Shown here in pieces: positions 1 to 7,497 of a stretch of DNA of 13,093 bases (its first letter is position 1; each line of letters starts with the position of its first letter). Position numbers and translations under genes: made by a program. The notes under the pieces are model-generated. The model was not told where the DNA came from. It did not search any database and saw only the letters and a program-made list of their open reading frames with translations. The stretch comes from Clostridiales bacterium UBA7568 (lineage in GTDB: Bacteria > Bacillota > Clostridia > Oscillospirales > CAG-272), in contig DLLG01000002.1 of NCBI GenBank assembly GCA_002479075.1, forward strand, positions 1-13,093, written 5' to 3'.

Positions 1-28
1 CCTACTTTTCTTTTCAAAGAAAAGTAGG
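1..28. repeat. Perfect hairpin, terminal piece of a dispersed intergenic repeat
   Basis: The arms CCTACTTTTCTTT and AAAGAAAAGTAGG are exact reverse complements separated by 2 nt. A near copy with a few changes lies at 10857-10885, at the end of a longer repeat. The hairpin directly touches the stop codon of the minus-strand gene ending at 29, so it could act as a 3' end or transcript-stabilising structure for that operon. No T-tract can be seen because the window stops here. Confidence 0.8.
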
Positions 29-493
29 TTATTTGGAGATAAACAAAGTTACGATCACGCCGACTGCTATCAGTACAACGGAGCCGATGATGACCGTCAA
101 TACGCTTTCGCCCCCGGCATACTGCTTTTTGGCGCGGAGAAGCATATCCTCCGGAATGTAGAAACGGACATTTTCATATGAGCGATTGCCGCTTTTGCCG
201 TCCGTCGGTTCTCCGTCAGGATTGATTGTCAGAATGATTTTTTTGAGCGACGACGAGTTTTTATAAAGCGAGATCGCTGTTGTGTTCCCTTCCTGACCGA
301 GCTCTGAAAGCGTTTTTGCGGTATCTTCGCTCGTCGCGCCGGAATCAATGATTGAGGAAACAAAAGCCCCGACGATTTTTTTGTTGCAGAAAATGATTAT
401 GAAAGCAATTATCACGCCCGCAATCAGCATCCATACGATGAAAGGCAACGAAAAGTTGTTTATGCGGGCATTTGCGGAAAGAACCGAGCTCAT
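29..493 (-). CDS. Two-helix membrane protein of unknown function, downstream of serS
   Basis: This encodes a 154-residue protein with hydrophobic helices at about residues 16-36 and 131-151, near the two ends. Between them is a soluble loop of roughly 95 residues rich in Ser, Glu and Lys. A likely topology is a hairpin with both ends on the same side of the membrane. I see no catalytic motif and cannot assign a function; I have an uncertain memory of similar short proteins beside serS in other Ruminococcaceae. The ATG overlaps the serS stop by one base (TGATG) and has no strong ribosome binding site of its own, so it is probably translated by coupling to serS. The stop codon abuts the hairpin at 1-28. 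Open frame, tight coupling and clean membrane topology make it a real gene. Confidence 0.75.
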   Translation of the reverse strand: MSSVLSANARINNFSLPFIVWMLIAGVIIAFIIIFCNKKIVGAFVSSIIDSGATSEDTAKTLSELGQEGNTTAISLYKNSSSLKKIILTINPDGEPTDGKSGNRSYENVRFYIPEDMLLRAKKQYAGGESVLTVIIGSVVLIAVGVIVTLFISK

Positions 494-1773
494 CAGCCGA
501 TTCTGTCCGTTCCGACGTACTTGCGGAGCACTTCGGGAACGGTTACGCTGCCGTCCGCATTCTGATTCTGCTCAACGAGAGCGGGGAGAATACGGCTTGT
601 TGCAAGACCGGAGCCGTTGAGAGTGTGACAATATTCGATTCTGCCGCTGTCCTCGCGTTTGAAACGGATAGCTCCGCGGCGAGCCTGATAGTCGCGCGCG
701 TTCGAAACGGAGCTGACTTCCTTATAGCCGTTCATAGACGGAATCTGAATTTCGATGTCGTATGTGCGTGCCATAGACGCAGAGCAGTCGCCTGCCGCGA
801 GCTTGACGGTACGGAAATGGAAGCCGAGACCCTTTACAAGCCCTTCTGCACAGGAGACAAGCTCTTCAAAGGCTCTGTCGCTGTCCTCGGGGAGAGTATA
901 CTGAACCATTTCAACCTTGTTGAACTGGTGTCCGCGAACCATTCCGCGCTCGTCTGCACGGTAGCTTCCCGCTTCTCTGCGGAAGCAGGGCGTATAGCTG
1001 ATGTATTTCTTCGGAAGCTCGGACTCTTTGAGAATTTCGTCGCGATGGAGCGAAACGAGAGCGGTTTCCGCTGTCGGCAACATAAAACGACGGCGTTCGT
1101 CCTCTGCAACGTCGAGCCAGTATACCTCGTCTGCGAATTTCGGGAACTGACCTGCGGTAAGTCCGCATTCGTAGCCCAGCATATGCGGGACGAGAACGAG
1201 CTCAAAGCCGTTGCTCAGGTGCGTATCGATAAAGTAGTTGAGGAGAGCCCATTCAAGTCTTGCGCCCATACCTCTGTATATCCAGAAACCGTTGCCGGAG
1301 AGTTTTACGCCGCGCGGATAATCGATAAGGCCGAGATTTGTGCAGAGGTCAACGTGGTTTTTGGGCTCAAAATCGAATTTTCTCGGCTCGCCGAAGTAAT
1401 AAAGCGGCTGATTGTTTTCTTTTCCGCCGGGAACAACGTCCGGATCAGGAAGATTCGGGAAAGAAAGCATAATGGAGGTGTATTCCGTCTCAACCTGCTT
1501 GAGCTCCTCCTCCTGCTCCTTGACTTTTGCTCCGAGCTCTTTCATCTGAGCGAAAATCGGGGCGCAGTCCTTCCCTTCTTTTTTATAAACGGGAACGAGT
1601 TTCGTCGTCTTGTTCTGCTCGGCTTTGAGGCTTTCGCTGGATGCGATAAGCTCGCGACGTTTTGCGTCGAGCTCTATTACTCTGTAAATATCGGCTTCCG
1701 CTTCCTTGCCCTTTGCGCGGAGACGGTCGATAACGTTTTGCGGGTTTTCCTTTATAAGTTTGATGTCAAGCAT
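493..1773 (-). CDS. serS: Seryl-tRNA synthetase
   Basis: A class II aminoacyl-tRNA synthetase that activates serine with ATP and charges tRNA(Ser) and tRNA(Sec) in the cytoplasm. The 426 residues match the usual bacterial length. Residues 1-105 form the N-terminal long-helix tRNA-binding arm, rich in Lys and Glu. The catalytic core shows the serine-site LPTAETAL stretch (232-239), class II motif 2 from FRREAGS (264-270) through GHQFNKVE (281-288), and motif 3 NGSGLATSRILPALVEQ (386-402) with its invariant arginine. A GAAAGGA ribosome binding site precedes the ATG. The gap to parB upstream is 21 nt, and the stop overlaps the next start, so it should be transcribed with parA-parB. Nothing looks broken or missing. 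Confidence 0.98.
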   Translation of the reverse strand: MLDIKLIKENPQNVIDRLRAKGKEAEADIYRVIELDAKRRELIASSESLKAEQNKTTKLVPVYKKEGKDCAPIFAQMKELGAKVKEQEEELKQVETEYTSIMLSFPNLPDPDVVPGGKENNQPLYYFGEPRKFDFEPKNHVDLCTNLGLIDYPRGVKLSGNGFWIYRGMGARLEWALLNYFIDTHLSNGFELVLVPHMLGYECGLTAGQFPKFADEVYWLDVAEDERRRFMLPTAETALVSLHRDEILKESELPKKYISYTPCFRREAGSYRADERGMVRGHQFNKVEMVQYTLPEDSDRAFEELVSCAEGLVKGLGFHFRTVKLAAGDCSASMARTYDIEIQIPSMNGYKEVSSVSNARDYQARRGAIRFKREDSGRIEYCHTLNGSGLATSRILPALVEQNQNADGSVTVPEVLRKYVGTDRIG

Positions 1774-1794
1774 TTTTCTATATCCTTTCTTTTA

Positions 1795-2661
1795 TTAAAG
1801 AGAATTTACAAAATCATCGCCGCAAAGCAGCCGCAGGACGGTTTCAAGGTCATTGTTGTCCGAAAAGCCGATTGTTATACTGCTTTTTGTGCCGTTTTGC
1901 TTTATTTTTACTGTTCTTCCTAATTTTTGCTGAACAGATGTTTCGAGTGCCTTTGTATAGTCGATTGCGGGCAGCTCTTTTTCCGGCTTCGGTTCTGCCA
2001 GAAGGCTTTTGACGAGCTTCTCCGTTTCACGGACGGAAAGTTCAAGTCCTGCAACCTTTTCTGCCGCTGTTTTCAGCTTTTCCCCGTCCTTTATTCCGAG
2101 GAGAACCTTTGCGTGCCCGGAGGAGAGCGTCCCTGCCGCAAGCATTGAAAGCACTGCGTCCGGAAGGTCGAGCAGGCGGAGAGAGTTTGTAACGGAGCTG
2201 CGGCTCTTCCCTATCTGCTCCGCAACCTCCTCCTGCGTCATTCCGTATTGATCGATCAGGGCGGCAAATGCCTGCGCTTCTTCAACGGGATTGAGGTCGG
2301 AACGCTGAATGTTCTCAACCAGCGCGATTTCGGCGGCTTTTTTGTCGTCCGCGCTTATAATTATAACGGGTATTTCCGAAAGCCCTGCCATTCTTGCCGC
2401 GCGCCAACGTCTTTCGCCGGCGATTATAACGTATCTTTCTCCGACCCTGCGTACGGTTATCGGGGAAATTACGCCGTATTTGACGATCGAATCCGAAAGA
2501 GCTTCGAGCTCCTCCTGGGAAAATTGCTTTCTCGGCTGTTCCCTGTTCGGCTCAACGTCGTTTATCCGCACGGATGTTATGCTGTCGCCGGAGGTATAAT
2601 CGCTGTCAACAAGGATAGCGTCAAGCCCTCTGCCCAGCCCCGTGAGTTTTGGTTTTGCCAT
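1795..2661 (-). CDS. parB: Chromosome partitioning protein ParB (Spo0J)
   Basis: A CTP-dependent DNA clamp that loads at parS, spreads along the origin region, recruits SMC and stimulates ParA. The 288 residues hold all expected parts: the N-terminal GLGRGLDAIL signature (8-17) that contacts ParA, the ParB fold with GERRWRAAR (82-90) and ENIQRSDLNPVEEA (116-129) for CTP binding, a helix-turn-helix at about 141-162, the GHAKVLLGI segment (182-190), and a C-terminal dimerisation region. I chose the ATG at 2661 because GAAAGGGG lies just upstream and the protein then begins MAKPKLTGLGRGL, as in the family. An in-frame ATG 14 codons earlier lies inside parA and lacks support. The gene starts 13 nt after the parA stop. 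Confidence 0.96.
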   Translation of the reverse strand: MAKPKLTGLGRGLDAILVDSDYTSGDSITSVRINDVEPNREQPRKQFSQEELEALSDSIVKYGVISPITVRRVGERYVIIAGERRWRAARMAGLSEIPVIIISADDKKAAEIALVENIQRSDLNPVEEAQAFAALIDQYGMTQEEVAEQIGKSRSSVTNSLRLLDLPDAVLSMLAAGTLSSGHAKVLLGIKDGEKLKTAAEKVAGLELSVRETEKLVKSLLAEPKPEKELPAIDYTKALETSVQQKLGRTVKIKQNGTKSSITIGFSDNNDLETVLRLLCGDDFVNSL

Positions 2662-2674
2662 TTTCGTCCCCTTT

Positions 2675-3436
2675 CTATGTTCTTTCAAGCAACTCTGCCG
2701 CAATGTCGTCGTATGCGGAGCTGCCTTTTGAATATTTATCGTAATACTGAATCGGCATTCCGAAGCTCGGCGCTTCGCTCAGACGAACGTTGCGCGAGAC
2801 GGGCGTTGAAAAGAGCTTGTCTGCATAATGCTTTTTGAGCTCGTCCAGCACCTGCACGGAGAGGTTCAGCCTGCCGTTGTGCATTGTTATGAGAATTCCC
2901 GTCAGCGAAAGGTCGGGATTGTAAAGCCTTTTGACCTGTTTGACGGTCGAAAGTATCTGCGTTAGCCCTTCAAGCGAAAAATATTCGCATTGCATCGGCA
3001 CAATTACTCCGTCGCTCGCCGTCAGTGCGTTGATTGTCAACATTCCGAGGGACGGCGGACAGTCGATAAAAATGTAATCATACTCATTTTTGACGCTTTC
3101 CAGAGCGTTTTTCAGGCGAAAAGCTCTGTCCTCAAGGTCGGCAAGCTCAAGCTCCGCCGCCGCCAGCGGCATACTGGACGGCAAAACCGAGAGATTTTTA
3201 TATTCCGTCTTTATTATCGCGTCCTCGGCTCTCGCTCTGCCGATTAAAATGTCATAAGTTGTTGCGCCTATGCGGTTGCGGCGAATTCCGACGCCGCTTG
3301 AAGCGTTTCCTTGCGGGTCGCAGTCCAGAAGCAACGTTTTTTTGCCTTTGAGACCGATTCCCGCGGCGATATTTATGGCAGACGTCGTCTTTCCGACACC
3401 GCCTTTCTGGTTTGCAAACGATATGATCTTCGCCAT
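2675..3436 (-). CDS. parA: Chromosome partitioning ATPase ParA (Soj)
   Basis: A Walker-type ATPase that binds the nucleoid non-specifically as an ATP dimer and is released by ParB, helping origin segregation; in Bacillus, Soj also acts on DnaA. The 253 residues begin with the deviant Walker A box KGGVGKTT (11-18), followed by LLLDCDPQGN (35-44) and the Walker B region IFIDCPPSLG (122-131). It has the short N-terminus of chromosomal Soj proteins rather than the extended N-terminal DNA-binding domain of large plasmid ParA types. AAAGGAGA precedes the ATG. A strong promoter at 3473-3501 lies upstream, and the parS pair lies just beyond it, so ParB spreading could affect its expression. Confidence 0.96.
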   Translation of the reverse strand: MAKIISFANQKGGVGKTTSAINIAAGIGLKGKKTLLLDCDPQGNASSGVGIRRNRIGATTYDILIGRARAEDAIIKTEYKNLSVLPSSMPLAAAELELADLEDRAFRLKNALESVKNEYDYIFIDCPPSLGMLTINALTASDGVIVPMQCEYFSLEGLTQILSTVKQVKRLYNPDLSLTGILITMHNGRLNLSVQVLDELKKHYADKLFSTPVSRNVRLSEAPSFGMPIQYYDKYSKGSSAYDDIAAELLERT

Positions 3437-3472
3437 AGGCGCGTCTCCTTTGCATTTTCGGGTAATGACAAA

Positions 3473-3501
3473 ATTATATCACTTTGCGGGCATAAAGTCA
3501 A
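3473..3501 (-). promoter_or_regulatory. Sigma-A promoter of parA-parB-serS
   Basis: On the minus strand a -35 box TTGACT (3496-3501) and a perfect -10 box TATAAT (3473-3478) are separated by 17 bp. Transcription should begin near 3466, giving a leader of about 30 nt to parA. It lies about 100 bp downstream of the nearer parS site. Confidence 0.85.
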
Positions 3502-3603
3502 GCGCAATCGGGCAAAAACATAGGCTTGTGCAGAGAAAAGATGAGGGCGAAGGCAAGAAAAGCAGAATGCGCCGTTTTCGGCTTCGGCAAGGCGAAATAA
3601 AAA

Positions 3604-3619
3604 TGTTCCACGTGGAACG
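3604..3619. promoter_or_regulatory. parS site 1 (ParB loading site)
   Basis: The sequence TGTTCCACGTGGAACG contains the 14 bp perfect palindrome GTTCCACGTGGAAC and fits the Bacillus-type parS consensus tGTTNCACGTGNAACa except for the last base. It lies between the Noc-like gene and parA, as expected for a parABS locus near the replication origin. Confidence 0.93.
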
Positions 3620-3643
3620 GTCGCGGTTTTGCTTGCCGCTTGG

Positions 3644-3659
3644 GGTTCCACGTGGAACA
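3644..3659. promoter_or_regulatory. parS site 2 (ParB loading site)
   Basis: The sequence GGTTCCACGTGGAACA has the same 14 bp palindromic core as site 1, with the imperfect end on the opposite side, so the pair is mirror-symmetric. The two centres are 40 bp apart. The site lies 17 bp from the stop codon of the neighbouring ParB/Noc-like gene. Confidence 0.93.
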
Positions 3660-3676
3660 TTTTCGCTTTGTCTCGC

Positions 3677-4231
3677 TTATATAGGAGGAGATTTGGGTAC
3701 GGTGATGACAAGAACGGTGCTTTCGCCGTTGTCGCTCGCTCTGCAAGTCACGGGGACGCCGCCTTCATTCATCAGGCTGACCGCGTGACGCACGGAATTG
3801 AAGAAAAACCGCGGATCTTTTATCGCAAACTTGCTCTTTGCCGATGAAGAGGTATCGGTAAAGGCAGAGCGCGAAAAATCGCTTGCGGGCTTTGCGTCTT
3901 CCTCTTTGATTCCGTCCGACTGGGGGAAATCATCGGCGATTACGCAAGGAAGCCGCTCAAGCCCCGCAATGATTGCCGAGCGGAAAATCTTCTCGCCGGA
4001 AACAAGCAGAAACTTGTCCGGACTTTCCGGCAAATGAGCAACGGTTACGGGAAAGCCTACGCCGTGGCGCAAGAAGCCCCGCGCAATCACAGAAAGCTCG
4101 CGATCGTCATATTGTCCGGGCTTTCGGAGGGGGTCCGGATATATGTCCGAGAGCTTTATGAGGCGCACATCGCTGCTTTCGGAAGGGATAAAAGCGAGCG
4201 ACGGGGGCGTTGCGACGGTGGTATTGTCCAT
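3677..4231 (-). CDS. Short ParB/Noc-like protein lacking the helix-turn-helix
   Basis: A 184-residue protein in the usual position of noc, between rsmG and parA. Residues 22-100 align by eye with the ParB N-terminal domain: a VRLIKLSDIYPDP strand, an RELSVIARGFLRHGVGFPVTV helix-strand, and SGEKIFRSAIIAGLERLPCVI in place of GERRWRAAR plus AGL-IP. The double arginine of the CTP motif is lost and there is no ENIQR box. A Ser/Lys/Asp-rich linker (101-135) follows where about 100 residues of DNA-binding domain should be. Residues 139-180 (RFFFNSVRHAVSLMNEGG onward, ending VITVPK) resemble, from memory, the C-terminal module of clostridial Noc-like proteins. AAGGAGATGA precedes the ATG, so it is probably translated. 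It may be a reduced Noc relative, perhaps a partner that cannot bind DNA, or a decaying gene. The function is unknown. Confidence 0.8.
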   Translation of the reverse strand: MDNTTVATPPSLAFIPSESSDVRLIKLSDIYPDPLRKPGQYDDRELSVIARGFLRHGVGFPVTVAHLPESPDKFLLVSGEKIFRSAIIAGLERLPCVIADDFPQSDGIKEEDAKPASDFSRSAFTDTSSSAKSKFAIKDPRFFFNSVRHAVSLMNEGGVPVTCRASDNGESTVLVITVPKSPPI

Positions 4232-4278
4232 TCAAATCATCTCCTTGCGATGATAATATCACATCCGAAAACGAAAAG

Positions 4279-4314
4279 CACGAAAATTCCGCCGTCGAAA
4301 AGCGGAACTTCGTG
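4279..4314 (-). terminator. Possible intrinsic terminator after rsmG
   Basis: Read on the minus strand, CACGAAGTTCCGC and GCGGAATTTTCGTG pair with one bulge and one G-U, leaving a 9 nt loop. A T-rich run (CTTTTCGTTTT) follows. The run is interrupted, so termination may be partial, with some readthrough into the Noc-like gene. I see no convincing -35/-10 pair for that gene in the 108 bp gap. Confidence 0.45.
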
Positions 4315-4339
4315 CCGATGTTTTTCGTTTATGACCGCA

Positions 4340-5083
4340 TCAGAGCGGACTTTTTGTTATTTGGGCGTATCTTCGGGGATAAATCTCCGGGGTTTTTGAA
4401 ATTTTTTCGATTATAAGCAGATGTCTGTCCGAAGAAATGATATCGCCGCCTGAAATTTCCCGCAGAGAAACGAATTTGTCTTCTTTAAGTCTGCCGCCGA
4501 GCTTTTTGATAGCTTCTGCCGCCTGCGCCAGCTCCTCTGCGCCGTTTTTACCCTTGAGAGCGCAGAAAACACCGCCGACCTTTGCAAAGGGAAGACAAAG
4601 CTCCGAAAGAACCGGCATTGCCGCGACGGCGCGTGCCGTCACAATATCAAAACTCTCTCTGTACTTTTTGTCTTTTGAGAGTTCTTCTGCGCGTCCGGAG
4701 ATGACCCGCAGGTTCTTCAGCCCAAGCTTTGCCGCACACTCGGCGACGAAATCTGTCTTTTTCGCCGTTGAATCCATAGCGAGGACCCTTATATCCGGTC
4801 TCGCGACGGCGTATGCAATTGCAAGAATTCCGCCGCCGGTGCCGACGTCGAGCAGGGAAGCGCCCTGCGGAATACAGCCGACAGCCGTCAGCGCGTCCGT
4901 CCAATGCCTTGCGATAAATTCTCCCTCGGAGCAGATTGCCGTCAGGTTCATAACCTTGTTCTTTTCAAGGATGATATTCATTGCTTCGAACAACTGTTTG
5001 CGCTGATTTTCCTGCAATTGCAAGGATAATTCATTTAATGCGAACATTTGTTCGAAAACAGCGTCAAATTCCTGAAAATTCAT
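4340..5083 (-). CDS. rsmG: 16S rRNA (guanine-N7) methyltransferase RsmG (GidB)
   Basis: Methylates N7 of the guanine in the 530 loop of 16S rRNA (G527 in E. coli numbering) using S-adenosylmethionine. The 247 residues are slightly longer than the typical 210-240. The Rossmann methyltransferase core shows SLLDVGTGGGILAIA (77-91) as SAM motif I, MDSTAKKTDFV (103-113) at the end of strand 2, the SGRAEEL segment (129-135), and DIVTARAVAAMPVL (146-159). These match the RsmG signature. Its ATG overlaps the mnmG stop (ATGA), with an AGGAGG site inside the mnmG tail. Loss of RsmG gives low-level streptomycin resistance in other bacteria. The gene looks intact. Confidence 0.95.
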   Translation of the reverse strand: MNFQEFDAVFEQMFALNELSLQLQENQRKQLFEAMNIILEKNKVMNLTAICSEGEFIARHWTDALTAVGCIPQGASLLDVGTGGGILAIAYAVARPDIRVLAMDSTAKKTDFVAECAAKLGLKNLRVISGRAEELSKDKKYRESFDIVTARAVAAMPVLSELCLPFAKVGGVFCALKGKNGAEELAQAAEAIKKLGGRLKEDKFVSLREISGGDIISSDRHLLIIEKISKTPEIYPRRYAQITKSPL

Positions 5084-7002
5084 TTTTTCTCCTCCTCGCC
5101 GCCTCTGTTATGACCGAATACCGAATCGAGATAAATCAGCAGAACGGCAATGTCCGCAGGGCTGACGCCGGAAATTCTTGAGGCTTCGCCGATGCTTTTC
5201 GGTTTGTGCATATCGAGCTTCTGCGCCGCCTCCGTGCTGAGCCCCCTTATTTTCAGAAAGTCCGTGCCTTCCGGAAGCAGTCGCTTTTCGAGCTTTTCGA
5301 ATTTTTCCGCTTCGGCGAGCTGTTTTTTGATGTAGCCGTCATATTTTATATCCGTGACAGCCGTGAAAATGACGTCTGCGGGCAGAGAAGGGCGGCTTTT
5401 GTCAACGGGGGCAAGCATTTCGTATGTTACCGTCGGTCGTCTTATAGCTTCTGCAAGGCGAAGCCCCGTTCTGACGGGCGTTTCCCCCGCATTTTCAAGG
5501 ATTTCGTTCAGCTCCGCCGTCGGCGAAAGGACGGTTGACGTCAGTCTTTCCTCCTCTTTTTTTATAAGTGACTGTTTTTCTTTGAATTTTTTGTATCTTT
5601 CCTCGCTTATCAGCCCGATTTCGTGTCCCAGCTCGGTCAGTCGCCTGTCCGCATTGTCCTGGCGGAGGAGCAGGCGGAATTCGGAGCGCGACGTCATCAT
5701 TCTGTACGGCTCGTTCGTCCCTTTTACGACGAGATCGTCTATCAGCGTCCCGATATACGAGCTGTGACGGGAGAGGGAAATGCCTTTCTCGCCCTTTATA
5801 TAACGTGCGGCGTTGATACCTGCGATAAGCCCTTGCGCCGCAGCTTCCTCGTAGCCGGAGGTTCCGTTGAACTGTCCCGCGCCGAAAAGCCCGCCGACAG
5901 CCTTGAATTCCAGCGTGTGAAGGAGCTGGGTCGGGTCGATACAGTCGTATTCTATCGCATATGCGCTGCGCATAGTCTCTGCGTGTTCAAAGCCCTTCAT
6001 AGACCGCAGCATTTTCAGCTGAACGTCTGCGGGCATAGATGAAGAAAAGCCTTGCAGATACATTTCGCCCGTGCCGTCGCCCGTCGGCTCGACAAAGAGC
6101 TGATGGCGCGTTTTTTCCGGAAAACGGACAACTTTATCTTCAATGCTCGGGCAATATCTGGGTCCGATGCCCTTGATTTCGCCGCTGTACAGGGGCGAAC
6201 GATGTATATTTTCTCTGATTATCCTGTGAGTTTCCTCGTTTGTATAGGCAATGTAACAGGGAAGATTGGGGCGACTCAAAAGCGATGCCGGGTCTGTGTC
6301 CGCGCTGTAAGGCTTCATAGGACTTTCGCCGTCCTGCCTTTCGAGGACGGAAAAATCAATGCTGCGCTCGTCAAGGCGCGGCGGTGTGCCCGTTTTGAAG
6401 CGCAGAAAGCGCAGTCCGAGCTTTTTCAGAGAGTCCGTAAGCCCGATTGCGGCGTGCATACCGTCGGGACCGGAGGAATACATAACCTCGCCTATGATTA
6501 CCCTTGAATCGAGGTAAGTTCCCGAGCATATGACGGCGGCTTTGACGTTCCATACGCCGGAAAGCCTTGTAACAACGGAGCAAACCCTCGGTTTGCCGCC
6601 GGTGTTCTCTGTCCGCAGCTCGCAAATCTCGCCCTGAATAAGACGGAGATGTGCCGTATGCTCGATGGTTTTCTTCATAACGCTCTGATAAAGTCGCCTG
6701 TCTGCCTGAATCCTCTTCGACTGCACGGCGGGTCCCTTGCTTGAATTGAGAATCCTGTCCTGAAGCATAACCTTGTCTGCCGCTCTGCCCATTTCGCCGC
6801 CGAGAGCGTCGATCTCAAACACAAGCTGACCCTTTCCCGTGCCGCCTATGGACGGGTTGCACGGCATATTGGCAACTGCGTCGTTTGATATTGTGAAAAG
6901 TACGGTGTCAATCCCCATTCTTGCGCACGCAAGAGCGGCTTCAACGCCCGCGTGACCTGCGCCGATGACGGCGACGTCCGCTGTACCTGCAAGATATTCC
7001 AT
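5080..7002 (-). CDS. mnmG: tRNA uridine-34 carboxymethylaminomethyl synthesis enzyme MnmG (GidA)
   Basis: A FAD-dependent protein that works with the GTPase MnmE to place a (carboxymethyl)aminomethyl group on C5 of the wobble uridine in certain tRNAs. The 640 residues match the full-length family. The FAD-binding Rossmann motif VIGAGHAGVEAA is at 12-23, followed by the MnmG signatures GGTGKGQLVFEIDALGGEMG and MLQDRILNSSKGPAVQSKR, GTYLDSRVIIGE, and a C-terminal helical MnmE-binding region ending in a typical ADIAVLLIYL. AAAGGA lies 8 nt upstream of the ATG. The gap to rlmH is 12 nt and the stop overlaps rsmG, the classic mnmG-rsmG pairing. mnmE, often just upstream, is absent from this window. 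Confidence 0.98.
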   Translation of the reverse strand: MEYLAGTADVAVIGAGHAGVEAALACARMGIDTVLFTISNDAVANMPCNPSIGGTGKGQLVFEIDALGGEMGRAADKVMLQDRILNSSKGPAVQSKRIQADRRLYQSVMKKTIEHTAHLRLIQGEICELRTENTGGKPRVCSVVTRLSGVWNVKAAVICSGTYLDSRVIIGEVMYSSGPDGMHAAIGLTDSLKKLGLRFLRFKTGTPPRLDERSIDFSVLERQDGESPMKPYSADTDPASLLSRPNLPCYIAYTNEETHRIIRENIHRSPLYSGEIKGIGPRYCPSIEDKVVRFPEKTRHQLFVEPTGDGTGEMYLQGFSSSMPADVQLKMLRSMKGFEHAETMRSAYAIEYDCIDPTQLLHTLEFKAVGGLFGAGQFNGTSGYEEAAAQGLIAGINAARYIKGEKGISLSRHSSYIGTLIDDLVVKGTNEPYRMMTSRSEFRLLLRQDNADRRLTELGHEIGLISEERYKKFKEKQSLIKKEEERLTSTVLSPTAELNEILENAGETPVRTGLRLAEAIRRPTVTYEMLAPVDKSRPSLPADVIFTAVTDIKYDGYIKKQLAEAEKFEKLEKRLLPEGTDFLKIRGLSTEAAQKLDMHKPKSIGEASRISGVSPADIAVLLIYLDSVFGHNRGGEEEKK

Positions 7003-7014
7003 ATAAAAAGTCCT

Positions 7015-7497
7015 TTATTTATGGTATTTTCCGCCCGCCGCAATGTTTTCCGCGCGATATATCTGCTCAAGGAGCAGAATTCTCGCTATGCGATGGGTAA
7101 ATGTCATTTTTGAAAGCGAGAGACGGAAGTCGCAAACCTTTTTGACCTCCTCCGAAAGCCCGAAAGCCCCGCCGATTATAAACGAAATCTGCGAAAAACC
7201 GCTGTTTTCGGCGGTTTTGAGAAGAGAGGAAAATTCCTCGGAGGAAATTTGCTTTCCCTCAACGCAAAGCGCGATTTTTTTGCTTTTCTGCGGCAGAACG
7301 GCGAGAATTCTCTCGCCCTCTTTTTTGATCGCCGCGTCTATCTGCGCCTGCGAGGGCTCGTCCGGCAGTTTTTCTTCTTTAAGCTCCGTGCAGACGAGGC
7401 GACAATATGCGGAGAGACGCTTTTCATACTCCGCAGCCGCCGCAAGAAGATAATTTTCCCTTATATTGCCGACATAAATCAGATTTACAGTTGTCAT
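7015..7497 (-). CDS. rlmH: 23S rRNA (pseudouridine1915-N3)-methyltransferase RlmH
   Basis: A small SPOUT-class enzyme that methylates N3 of pseudouridine 1915 in helix 69 of 23S rRNA after the 70S ribosome has formed. The 160 residues match the family (about 155-160). The knotted SAM-binding part shows ALCVEGKQISSEEF (77-90), FIIGGAFGLSEEV (106-118) and LSLSKMTFTHRIARILLLEQ (127-146). The protein ends with the diagnostic IYRAENIAAGGKYHK. The ATG overlaps the stop of the upstream hydrolase gene by 4 nt (ATGA), so translation is coupled. It sits with mnmG and rsmG in an operon that is largely about RNA modification. Confidence 0.97.
   Translation of the reverse strand: MTTVNLIYVGNIRENYLLAAAAEYEKRLSAYCRLVCTELKEEKLPDEPSQAQIDAAIKKEGERILAVLPQKSKKIALCVEGKQISSEEFSSLLKTAENSGFSQISFIIGGAFGLSEEVKKVCDFRLSLSKMTFTHRIARILLLEQIYRAENIAAGGKYHK

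Noticed and set aside
472..1923. 483-codon open frame on the plus strand, antisense to serS and the end of parB
   Set aside because: It has no ribosome binding site, no recognisable domains and a shuffled composition. The opposite strand encodes clearly conserved SerS and ParB, so this is a by-product of their codon use.
3571..3582. GCCG-TTTT-CGGC as a terminator after the Noc-like gene
   Set aside because: The stem is only 4 bp and no T-tract follows on the minus strand, so it is too weak to call.
3498..3746. 82-codon minus-strand frame across the parS region
   Set aside because: Its sequence is simply parS and spacer read in frame, and it overlaps the end of the Noc-like gene. No good start context.
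3677..4231. Idea that the Noc-like gene is a frameshifted full-length Noc
   Set aside because: Only about 35 codons separate the N-terminal and C-terminal parts, and neither other minus frame shows a helix-turn-helix there. The missing part would have to be deleted, not shifted.
4232..4278. Promoter for the Noc-like gene based on a TATTAT box
   Set aside because: I could not find an acceptable -35 box at 16-18 bp, so expression may depend on readthrough from rsmG or an atypical promoter.
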